Assembly: GCA_036389485.1 (NCBI GenBank)
Contig: DASVPR010000015.1
Location: forward strand, 100,284 to 164,283
Direction: 5' to 3'
Length of the DNA stretch: 64,000 bases
Source: CADCVT01 sp036389485
GTDB taxonomy: Bacteria > Actinomycetota > Thermoleophilia > Solirubrobacterales > Solirubrobacteraceae
How positions within the stretch are numbered: the first letter of the stretch is position 1; every line of letters begins with the position of its first letter. Of the stretch, positions 26,215 through 33,863 are shown piece after piece. The translations under genes and the position numbers were made by a program. The notes beneath the pieces are model-generated. The model ran no database searches. It saw nothing but the letters and a program-made list of their open reading frames with translations, and had not been told where the DNA came from.

Positions 26215-27782
26215 GCCGGCGCGGGGGAGAGGCGGGCGCCCCGACGCGCCTCCTCGGCCGCGGGCGCGGGCTCACGCGCCGCGAGCGGCACCGCGGCCGC
26301 GACCGCCAGCACGGTCCAGAGGAACGGGTCCTCGAGGAACGCCGCGTACATGAGCGTGTGGGCGACGAGGCCGCAGAACCCGGCGGCGAGGATCGCGCGC
26401 GCGACCGCGGGGAGGGGACCGTCTCGCGGCCGCTCGGCGGCGGCGCCCGCCCCCGCGGCGGGAGCGGCGGCGGCGAGCGCTCCGCGGAGGTTCGCGAACA
26501 GGAGCGTGAACGCCGCGAAGAGCACGTACGCGTACGCGGCGAGGCCGATGACGCCCTGCTCGGCGGCGATCGTCAGCGGCGTCGTGTGGGACACCGCGGC
26601 GACGCGCTGCGAGCGGACGCCCTCGCGCACGCGGTACCGCTCCTCGAACGCGCCGGAGCCGAAGCCCCAGACCGGCCGGTCGCCGATCATCGAGATCGCG
26701 CCCTCGACGAGCTCCACGCGTCCGCTCGTCGACCGGTTCACCGACTCCCCGGAGCTCGTCTTGATCCCGACCTCGTCGCCGGCGAACGCGATCACGGCGG
26801 CGGAGCAGGCGGCCGCGACGAGCACCACGCCGACGACCGGCTTCACGCGCCAGCGCAGCCCCGCCAGCACCGCCAGCCCGATCAGCAGCGCGGCGAAGCT
26901 CGACTGCGACAGCGACAGGACGAGCCCGCCCCACAGCACCGCGAGCATCGCCGCGATCCACCAGCCGTCGCGCGGCCGCCGTGACCACAGCAGCGCGCCC
27001 GCCAGCCCCGTCATCACGAGCACCAGGTAGCGGCCGTAGATGTTGGGGTCGAAGAAGACCGAGTTGACGCGGAAGTACGGCTTGACGTCGTTGGCCTCGA
27101 GCAGCTTCGAGTTCGTGATCAGCAGGCGCCCCGTCGCGTACTCGAAGAACCCGACGGCCGCGAACACCAGGGCGAGCCCCACCATCACGCCGAACGCTCC
27201 GACCAGCAGCCGCGCGGTCCACCGCACGTCGAGCAGCAGCCGGAACAGCAGCGCGAACGGGATGTAGAAGAAGCAGAGGTTCTTGACGGCGTGCTCGGTG
27301 TCGGTCGAGTAGAGCGTCTGCAGCGCGTAGAGCACGAGCATCGCCGCCAGCGCGATCCGCAGCCGGCGCGCGCGGCGGTCCTCCTCGCGATCCGCGCCGT
27401 CCCCGAAGAGGAACGCGAGGCAGCCCGCGGCGATCACGCCGTAGAGCGGCAGGAGCAGGCTCGCGGTGTCGTCCCCGACGGTGACGGGAACGCGGAACGG
27501 GAGGACCGCGACGAGCGCCAGGGGCAGCGCCTCGGGCCGGCGGCGGAAGAGGATCGCGAGCCCGCTCAGCGCGACGACGCCGGCGCCGCCCGCCACGGCG
27601 GCGAGCGCCACCCGCGGCTCGACCGCGTCGGCGATCTGGTCGTCAGCCAGCAGACACAGCGCGATCCCCGCCAGCGCCAGCGCGCCGAGCATCGCCGGGG
27701 CCCGGCGCCGCCGATCGTCCAGCACGAGCGCGGCGCCGGCCGCGCCGGCGCCCAGCAGCGCGGCGATGGTCTGCGCTTCCAT
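26211..27782 (-). CDS. O-antigen ligase-family (Wzy_C) membrane protein
   Basis: The 523-residue protein has about 12 membrane helices. A large extracytoplasmic loop contains SGRVELVEGAISMIGDRPVWGFGSGAFEE, the Wzy_C signature (R...W..A..m....P..G.G.G.F), followed by SHTTPLTIAAEQGVIGL with the conserved His. The family polymerises or ligates glycans to lipid or protein acceptors outside the cell. It heads the minus-strand unit with the propeller, kinase and hydrolase genes. The acceptor in a Gram-positive-type envelope is unknown. Confidence 0.8.
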   Translation of the reverse strand: MEAQTIAALLGAGAAGAALVLDDRRRRAPAMLGALALAGIALCLLADDQIADAVEPRVALAAVAGGAGVVALSGLAILFRRRPEALPLALVAVLPFRVPVTVGDDTASLLLPLYGVIAAGCLAFLFGDGADREEDRRARRLRIALAAMLVLYALQTLYSTDTEHAVKNLCFFYIPFALLFRLLLDVRWTARLLVGAFGVMVGLALVFAAVGFFEYATGRLLITNSKLLEANDVKPYFRVNSVFFDPNIYGRYLVLVMTGLAGALLWSRRPRDGWWIAAMLAVLWGGLVLSLSQSSFAALLIGLAVLAGLRWRVKPVVGVVLVAAACSAAVIAFAGDEVGIKTSSGESVNRSTSGRVELVEGAISMIGDRPVWGFGSGAFEERYRVREGVRSQRVAAVSHTTPLTIAAEQGVIGLAAYAYVLFAAFTLLFANLRGALAAAAPAAGAGAAAERPRDGPLPAVARAILAAGFCGLVAHTLMYAAFLEDPFLWTVLAVAAAVPLAAREPAPAAEEARRGARLSPAPA

Positions 27783-27791
27783 CGGCGCCGC

Positions 27792-27797
27792 AACCTA
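27792..27797 (-). promoter_or_regulatory. -10 box for O-antigen ligase operon
   Basis: Minus-strand TAGGTT ends 9 nt before the ATG at 27782, in the 70-bp gap to the divergent secreted-protein gene. Confidence 0.35.
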
Positions 27798-27852
27798 CCG
27801 TGCGCGGCCGTTGGCACCGCAACTCCCGCCGCCGAGACGAGTCCACACGACG

Positions 27853-29157
27853 ATGTCCCGCACCGCCCGAGCCCGGAGCAGGCGCGTCGCATCCCTGGGG
27901 TGCGCGCTGGTCGCGCTGTCCCCCGGTGCCGCGCTCGCCGCGCCACCGCCCAACGACGCCTTCACGGGCGCCGCGCCGTTCGAGGGCTACAGCGCGCGGT
28001 TCGGGTTCCCGATCGAGCGTCAGGCGACCGCGGAGCTGGCCGAGGCGACGGCGGACCCGGGTACGTCGCCTTGCCTCGGGCGCGCCTCGATGGCGCGGAC
28101 CGCGTGGTTCGTCGTGCCCAGCAGCCCGAACGCGCGCGAGATCACCTTCGAGGCCGCCGGCCGCACGACCGACCCGATCGACCTGGCCGCGTTCGTCCAG
28201 GACGACCCGGCGATCCCGCCGGTGCGGGCGAACGCGTGCGCCGGCATCGGCGTCTTCGGCGACGACGCGACGGAGGACCGCACGACCGCGCTGCGCCTGC
28301 GCGTCCCCGGCTTCCGCCAGGTGCTGCTCCAGGTCGGCCGCCGCGGGCCCGCCGGTTCGCCCGACGACGAGCGCGCGCTCATCACGCTCGAGGAGATCGC
28401 GCTGCCGCCGGTCGGGGCGCCGCCGGGCGACCGCGCCGGGACGAGCACGCCGCGGGTCCCGCGCAGCGGCGTCTCCACGGTCTTGCTCGGCGGCGCGACG
28501 ACCAGCGGCGAGGACCCCGCGGTCCCCTCGTGCCCGACGCTGGGCGGCGTCTGGCGCCGGGCCAAGCCGCGCCGCCCGGGCCGCTGGACGGTCAGCGTGG
28601 TCGGCGAGCCGGCCGCCGCGGTCGACGTGTTCGCGGGCTCGAAGCCGCGGGCGGACACGCTGCTCGGCTGCGTCGACCGCGACGGCCCCGGGCCGCTCGT
28701 GCTGCCGGTCCGTGCCCGGACGAGCCGCGCGCTGTGGGTCCGGATCGGGACCGACCGCCCGACGCCCGAGTCGTCCGCCTCGCTGACGTTCCGCGAGGCC
28801 CTGCGCGGCGACGCCGAGTCCGGCGGCGGGTGCCTCGCCTCGGCGCGGCCGCAGGTGCGCGGCGGGCCGGCGCGCAGCACGCGGAAGGTCAGGCAGCTCA
28901 ACCGGATCCGGTCGTTCGAGCTCGCGCTGCGCGTGCTGCGCGGGCCGGTGTGCGCCGCCCACCTCGAGCTGCGCGGGCCCGGCGGCGTCACGTACGCGCG
29001 CGGCGACGTCGCCGCCGTCCGCGGCCGCGGCCAGCTCGTCGTGCTGCGGCGCAACCGCCGCCTGCGCAGGGGGCTGTACCGCCTGCGGATCGAGGCCGCG
29101 GGCCTCGGCGGCGTCCGCCGGCGCGTCCCGTCCACCGTCCTGTTCCGGCTGCGATGA
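27853..29157 (+). CDS. Secreted hypothetical protein
   Basis: The 434-residue protein has a Sec signal (ending GAALAAPPP). The mature start PPNDAFTGAAPF resembles the opening of bacterial extracellular beta-domains of the pre-peptidase type, with a weakly repeated beta-sandwich pattern (TAWFVVPSS; RALWVRIGT). Cys residues are few and spaced for disulfides. The final ~100 residues are Arg-rich. Start at ATG 27853 gives the signal peptide; earlier in-frame starts would be antisense to the ligase. It is coupled (ATGA) to the downstream PhoD-like phosphatase. Function unknown. Confidence 0.6.
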   Translation: MSRTARARSRRVASLGCALVALSPGAALAAPPPNDAFTGAAPFEGYSARFGFPIERQATAELAEATADPGTSPCLGRASMARTAWFVVPSSPNAREITFEAAGRTTDPIDLAAFVQDDPAIPPVRANACAGIGVFGDDATEDRTTALRLRVPGFRQVLLQVGRRGPAGSPDDERALITLEEIALPPVGAPPGDRAGTSTPRVPRSGVSTVLLGGATTSGEDPAVPSCPTLGGVWRRAKPRRPGRWTVSVVGEPAAAVDVFAGSKPRADTLLGCVDRDGPGPLVLPVRARTSRALWVRIGTDRPTPESSASLTFREALRGDAESGGGCLASARPQVRGGPARSTRKVRQLNRIRSFELALRVLRGPVCAAHLELRGPGGVTYARGDVAAVRGRGQLVVLRRNRRLRRGLYRLRIEAAGLGGVRRRVPSTVLFRLR

Positions 29158-30677
29158 GCCGCGAACGAGACCCGACGCGGGCGGAGGGGGCCGCGATGCG
29201 GCGCCGCAAGGTCCACCTCACCCGGCGCGAGCTCGTCGCCGCCGCGACCGTCAGCGGCGCGCTCGCCGCGGTCCCGCCCGCGTGGGGCCGCAGGCTCCTG
29301 AGCACGCGGGCGCGCGTCGGCCCGGGCACCTTCGACGACGGCGTCGCGAGCGGCGAGCCGGGGCCCGACGCCGTAACGTTCTGGTCGCGGCTCGAGACGC
29401 CGCGCGCCCGCTCCGGGGCCCGGCTCGTGGTCGCGCGCGACATCGGGATGCGCCGCGTGGTCGCGACCGCGATCGTCCCGACCGGCTCCGGCGTCAACGG
29501 GACGCTGAAGGCGCGCGTGGGCGGGCTGCAGCCGGGGACGGAGTACTTCTACGTCTGGGAGTCCGGGAGCGACGTGTCCGAGATCGGCCGCACGCGCACC
29601 GCGCCCAACCCGACCGCCCCGGAGCCGCTGCGCATGGCCTACTCCTCCTGCCAGCACTGGCCGAGCGGCTTCTACGGCGCCCACCAGCACGCGGCGGGGC
29701 TCGCGGACATCGACCTCTACCTCTTCCTCGGCGACTACGTCTACGAGCGCGCGGGCTCCGACATCCGCCGCGACCTGATCGACGCGGTCGACCTGCGCTC
29801 CTACCGGCACAAGTACGCGCTGTACCGCAGCGACCCGGGGCTGCGCGAGCTGCACCGCCTCCTGCCGACGGCGCACATCTGGGACGACCACGAGGTCGTC
29901 AACAACTACACCGACAACGACCCGCCGACCGCGCCCGCGCAGCGGATGGCCGCCTACCGGGCCGCCTTCGAGTGGCTGCCGCGCATGACGTTCCCGCGCG
30001 AGCGCCACCGCATCTACAAGAAGCTCCAGTTCGGGACGCTCGCGGACGTCTTCCTCCTCGACGAGCGCCAGTACCGGACGGGGAAGAACGACGGTCTCCC
30101 GCGGAGCATGCTGGGCGGCGCGCAGCTGGGATGGCTGATCGACGAGCTGCGCCGCTCGCGAGCGACGTGGAAGATCGTCGCCAACCAGGTCGTGATCGCC
30201 GGGCGGCAGGAGGGGGAGGAGCGCGCGTCCGGCGACAGCTGGGACGGCTACGCGGAGGACCGCACGCGGCTGATGACGGATCTGGAGCGGTTCGGCGTCG
30301 AGAACGTCGTCTTCCTGACCGGCGACGCGCACGTCTTCATGGCGAGCCTGCTCGCCTCGGACTTCGAGGCGCTCGTGGACGACCCGAACCGGAGGCCCGC
30401 GGCGGTGGAGTACGTGGGCGGGTCGATCACGTCGCCGGGGCCCGACTTCCCCGAGGAGGAGATCCGCGACCGCGCGCCGTGGGTGCAGCAGTACCGCGGC
30501 GCCGTGCACGGCTACGCGCAGTTCGACCTGCGGCCCGACCGGCTCGACATGGTCTACCTCGACGCTCCCGTGTTCAGCGCGGACCCGCGCGCCACGATCT
30601 TCGAGCGCTTCGTGCAGCCGGCCGGCGCGAACCGGATGCAGCGGTTCTCTGGGCCCGCCGCCCGGCGCCGCGTCTAG
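29154..30677 (+). CDS. Tat-exported PhoD-like phosphatase/phosphodiesterase
   Basis: The 507-residue protein has a twin-arginine signal (LTRRELVAAATVSGALAA). A PhoD N-terminal domain follows (FDDGVASGEPGPDAVTFWSR; LQPGTEYFYVWE). The catalytic domain shows YSSCQHW, LFLGDYVYE, HIWDDHEVVNNYTDN and FLTGDAHVF, the full metal-binding set of canonical PhoD. Unlike the phosphatase at 2.3-4.3 kb it keeps the standard family length and N-terminal domain. ATG 29154 overlaps the previous stop; an internal ATG at 29196 is also possible. It likely releases phosphate from extracellular phosphodiesters, including teichoic-acid-like polymers. Confidence 0.85.
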   Translation: MSRERDPTRAEGAAMRRRKVHLTRRELVAAATVSGALAAVPPAWGRRLLSTRARVGPGTFDDGVASGEPGPDAVTFWSRLETPRARSGARLVVARDIGMRRVVATAIVPTGSGVNGTLKARVGGLQPGTEYFYVWESGSDVSEIGRTRTAPNPTAPEPLRMAYSSCQHWPSGFYGAHQHAAGLADIDLYLFLGDYVYERAGSDIRRDLIDAVDLRSYRHKYALYRSDPGLRELHRLLPTAHIWDDHEVVNNYTDNDPPTAPAQRMAAYRAAFEWLPRMTFPRERHRIYKKLQFGTLADVFLLDERQYRTGKNDGLPRSMLGGAQLGWLIDELRRSRATWKIVANQVVIAGRQEGEERASGDSWDGYAEDRTRLMTDLERFGVENVVFLTGDAHVFMASLLASDFEALVDDPNRRPAAVEYVGGSITSPGPDFPEEEIRDRAPWVQQYRGAVHGYAQFDLRPDRLDMVYLDAPVFSADPRATIFERFVQPAGANRMQRFSGPAARRRV

Positions 30678-30680
30678 TCT
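30675..30680 (+). promoter_or_regulatory. -10 box for GT-C gene at 30692
   Basis: TAGTCT ends 11 nt before the ATG and overlaps the stop codon of the upstream phosphatase gene. Confidence 0.3.
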
Positions 30681-30691
30681 GTCTCGCCGCC

Positions 30692-32128
30692 ATGCTGCGC
30701 CGCGCGCTCCCCGCGGGCGCGACGATCGCCGGCGTCGCCGCGGTCCTGCGCGCCGTCTTCGATCCCCGCTTCCTGAACTACGACGCGCAGTACGCGCTGC
30801 TGTGGTCGCGCGACGCGTGGACGGGGCACCTGCCGGAGTACGAGGCGGACTTCGCCCCGACGCCCAAGCCGCTGCAGGCGCTGGTGTCGTCGCTCGGGCT
30901 GCCGTTCGGCGATGCGGCGGACGACGTCATGACGTGGATCGTCCTGCTCTCGCTCGGCGTCCTCGTCTGGCTCGTCTTCGTGCTGGGGCGGCGGCTGTTC
31001 GATACCCCGTGGGTCGGGCTCGTCGCCGCGCTCGTGGTGGTGACGCGCCCGGTGATCCTGCGCGACACCCTCCTCGCCTACCAGGACATCCCGTTCGCGG
31101 CGTTGATCGTGGGCGCCGTGCTGCTCGAGGCGCGGCCGCCGCGGCGCGGCGTGCCGGTCCTGGTACTGCTCGCGGTCGCGGGGCTGCTCCGGCCCGAGGC
31201 GTGGGTCCTCGCCGGCCTCTACTGGGTGTATGTCTGGCCGGCCTCGTCCCCGCGCCGCCGGGTCGCTCTGGCCGGCCTCGTCGCCGCCGCGCCCCTGCTC
31301 TGGGCGCTCACCGACCTGATCGTCACCGGCGACCCGCTCCACTCGCTGCACGGCACGGCCGAGCTGGCGGAGGAGAACGAGCGGCGGCGGTCGATCACGC
31401 AGGTCCCGCGGTGGGGCGCGCAGTACCTCGGCTACACGCTGCGCGAGCCGCTGATCCTCGGGGTCCCGATCGGGCTCGCGTTCGCATGGCTGTACCGCCG
31501 CGACCGGCGCAGCGCGCTCCCCCTCGCTGTCGCGGCGGCGATGCTCGCCGTCTTCGCGATCGGGCCGATCTTCGGCCTGCCGCTCATCGGGCGGTACGTC
31601 CGGACCCCCGCGATCCTGCTGGCGCTCTTCTACGGGCTCGCCGTCTGCGGGTGGATGCTGCTGCCGCACGGCAGCCGCGAGCGGCGCGCGTGGATGGCGA
31701 TCGGCGCGGTTGCGCTGCTCGCGTCGGTCGTCTTCGTCCCGTGGAAGCAGGCCGACATGCTCCGCGGCCTCGACCGCCGCTTCGAGCTCGACGGCCGCCT
31801 GTACGCGGACCTTCAATCGGCGGGGGAGGCGCCCGCCGTCCGGCGCGCGTTCGAGGCGTGCGGCCGCATCTCGACCGCCGACCACCGGCCGATCCCCTAC
31901 CTGCGCTTCTGGCTCGACGGCGACCCGGGATCCGTCGGCACCATCCGCAAGCGCACCAGCCCGCTGAGCCGACTGCTCCTCATCCCGCGCGACGTCCGCA
32001 ACGTCCGCCGTTTCTATCGCGCCAACTACCCCCGCCGCACCGCCCGCCGCCCACCGGGCTGGACCACGCTGTATAAGAACCGCTCCTGGAAGGTGTACGC
32101 CGCGCCGAGCGGCTGCGGAGCGCCCTGA
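30692..32128 (+). CDS. GT-C fold membrane glycosyltransferase (paralogue of 16251 gene)
   Basis: The 478-residue protein has about 10 membrane helices. NYDAQYALLWSRDAW supplies the acidic residue in the first outer loop. LLAVAGLLRPEAWVLAGLYW and TDLIVTGDPLHSL are near-identical to the matching segments of the 16251 protein. The order of helices and a soluble C-terminal domain with ending KNRSWKVYAAP fit a polyprenyl-P-sugar-dependent transferase. The acceptor is unknown. It follows the phosphatase gene by 14 nt but has a possible promoter of its own. Confidence 0.75.
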   Translation: MLRRALPAGATIAGVAAVLRAVFDPRFLNYDAQYALLWSRDAWTGHLPEYEADFAPTPKPLQALVSSLGLPFGDAADDVMTWIVLLSLGVLVWLVFVLGRRLFDTPWVGLVAALVVVTRPVILRDTLLAYQDIPFAALIVGAVLLEARPPRRGVPVLVLLAVAGLLRPEAWVLAGLYWVYVWPASSPRRRVALAGLVAAAPLLWALTDLIVTGDPLHSLHGTAELAEENERRRSITQVPRWGAQYLGYTLREPLILGVPIGLAFAWLYRRDRRSALPLAVAAAMLAVFAIGPIFGLPLIGRYVRTPAILLALFYGLAVCGWMLLPHGSRERRAWMAIGAVALLASVVFVPWKQADMLRGLDRRFELDGRLYADLQSAGEAPAVRRAFEACGRISTADHRPIPYLRFWLDGDPGSVGTIRKRTSPLSRLLLIPRDVRNVRRFYRANYPRRTARRPPGWTTLYKNRSWKVYAAPSGCGAP

Positions 32129-32215
32129 ACGCTCCGCGCCGCCGCGCGAAATGAGCCTCTACGGGCCGAGAATCATGCGTACTCCTCTCTGCTCGCTTTC
32201 GAGACGCCGACCGCG

Positions 32216-32221
32216 TAGCTT
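32216..32221 (+). promoter_or_regulatory. -10 box for ArsR-like regulator
   Basis: TAGCTT ends 9 nt before the ATG at 32231. Confidence 0.35.
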
Positions 32222-32230
32222 TCTCAGACG

Positions 32231-33001
32231 ATGCCGCCACAGAAAGACGTCCCGCCCAACCTCGCCCACGCTCTCGCCGACCCGGTACGGATCGGATTGC
32301 TGACCGTCCTACGGGACGGACCGATGGGGGAGGTCGCGATCGCGGCGCGCATCGGGAGCGACGCGCGGACCGTCGCGCGGCATGCGCGGGAGCTGGTCGA
32401 TCTCGGGTTCCTCGCGAAGCGCGGCCGGCCCCCGGTGTACGAGCTGGTCCGCGCCGCCGACTTCCCCGACGACATCTGGGAGCAGCTGCCGACGCCGGTC
32501 AAGAAGGCCGCGACGGCCGCGACGCTGGCGCAGATCGAGGCGACGACCGAGGTGGCGGTGGACGCCGGCGGGTTCGACCGCCGCGACATGCACCTCACCC
32601 GCACCTCGATGCTCCTCGACGAGCAGGGCTGGGCCGAGGTCTCCGCCGACATGCTCGCCTTCCGCGCCAAGCTCCACGAGGCGCACGCGCAGGCGGCGGA
32701 GCGGCTGGCGGCCGAGGCGCATCCCGTCGCCGAGCCCGCCCAGGCCGTGCTGATGCTGTTCGCCTCACCGGGCGTCCCCTCCGGGGTGACCTCGAGCGTC
32801 GAGCCCGGGCTGTTCACCGCCGAGGAGGGGATGGAGCGCGCCTTCGAGCTCCAGGAGGCGATCGAGGAGCAGCTCGCGTCCGAGACGCCGGACTGGGCCG
32901 CGATCCTCGGGCGCGTCGACGAGCTGCGCGTCGTCGTCCGCGCCGCCGCGAGCGCCGAGCGGGCGGGCGCCGAGGCGCGCGTGCGCTCGCGCGAGCGCTG
33001 A
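32231..33001 (+). CDS. ArsR-like winged-helix transcriptional regulator
   Basis: The 256-residue protein has an N-terminal winged helix (LAHALADPVRIGLLTVLRDGPMG, then IGSDARTVARHARELVDLGFLAKRG, then PPVYELV). This is the HTH_20/ArsR type used by repressors that respond to ligand or redox state. The rest is a long helical region of unknown function with a possible effector role (from residue ~90). No Cys pairs for classic metal sensing are seen. It is a solitary gene, 4 nt from the convergent methyltransferase. Target unknown. Confidence 0.7.
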   Translation: MPPQKDVPPNLAHALADPVRIGLLTVLRDGPMGEVAIAARIGSDARTVARHARELVDLGFLAKRGRPPVYELVRAADFPDDIWEQLPTPVKKAATAATLAQIEATTEVAVDAGGFDRRDMHLTRTSMLLDEQGWAEVSADMLAFRAKLHEAHAQAAERLAAEAHPVAEPAQAVLMLFASPGVPSGVTSSVEPGLFTAEEGMERAFELQEAIEEQLASETPDWAAILGRVDELRVVVRAAASAERAGAEARVRSRER

Positions 33002-33005
33002 CCCG

Positions 33006-33776
33006 TCACCCGCGGCTCCGCGCGAAGAAGAGGATCTTGTCGTCGCGCAGCTCGTCGGCGGCCGGCGAGAGCCTGATCCCGCGGCGCTGACCCAGCACCG
33101 CGAGCGGCTCCAAGCGCGCGGCGAAGAGCTGCCGGAGGAGGCGGTCGACCGGGTGGTGGCGCTCGCGGATGAGCGTCGTGTGCGGCGCGCCGCCGCCGTT
33201 CTCGACGCTCACGCTCGCCGCCGTCGTGCCCTCGCGCGCCAGGTTCGCCGGCCCGAGGCCGCGCCAGCGGACCGCGCCCTCGTCACCCTCCCACGACCAC
33301 TCCGCGCTGAAGGCGCCGCGCAGCGCGCCGAGCGTGTTGACGTCGAAGACCACGAGCCCGCCGCCAGCGAGGCTCCGCGCCATGCCCGCGAAGGCGAGGT
33401 CCACGTCATCCGCCTCGAGCAGGTGGTTGAGCGAGTCGTCGAGGCAGAGGACGACGTCGAACCGGCCCAGGTCGGGCAGCGAGCGCATGTCGGCCTGGTG
33501 CACGTCGACCGCGCGGCCCGCGACCCGCTCGCGCGCGCGGGCGAGCATTCCGGCCGACAGATCGCTCCCGACGACCTCGTAGCCGCGGTCCAGCAGCGGC
33601 GCGAAGCTCGCGCCGGTGCCGCACGCGACGTCCAGGACGCGGCGCCCGGCCAGCCCGTTCCGCAGCGCGATCTCCTCGATCGCCGCCAGCCACCGGTCGT
33701 AGTCGTAGCCGGCGACGATCGTCTCGTAGGCAGGGGCGAGGACGTCGTACGCGTCGACGGCGGCGGCGGTGGCCAT
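33006..33776 (-). CDS. Class I SAM-dependent methyltransferase
   Basis: The 256-residue protein opens AYDVLAPAYETIVAGYDYDRW and has the Rossmann core VLDVACGTGASFAPLL (motif I), GYEVVGSDLSAGML, ADMRSLPDLGRFDVVLCLDDSLNHLL. It belongs to the broad Methyltransf_25-type group; the acceptor cannot be inferred. A GGAGG purine run lies about 10 nt before its ATG, so this gene uses a normal ribosome-binding site, unlike the leaderless-type starts around it. Confidence 0.75.
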   Translation of the reverse strand: MATAAAVDAYDVLAPAYETIVAGYDYDRWLAAIEEIALRNGLAGRRVLDVACGTGASFAPLLDRGYEVVGSDLSAGMLARARERVAGRAVDVHQADMRSLPDLGRFDVVLCLDDSLNHLLEADDVDLAFAGMARSLAGGGLVVFDVNTLGALRGAFSAEWSWEGDEGAVRWRGLGPANLAREGTTAASVSVENGGGAPHTTLIRERHHPVDRLLRQLFAARLEPLAVLGQRRGIRLSPAADELRDDKILFFARSRG

Positions 33777-33863
33777 GCATCGACGACCCTCCGGTCACCG
33801 CAAAGGGTTTCAACGGGTGAGGCGGCGCCGTCCCGGTCGGGGGCGGCGCCGCAAAACGAGCGA

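Noticed and set aside
23446..27030. 1194-codon plus-strand frame
   Set aside because: Shadow of four well-supported minus-strand genes (kinase, propeller, ligase). High G+C makes long spurious frames common here.
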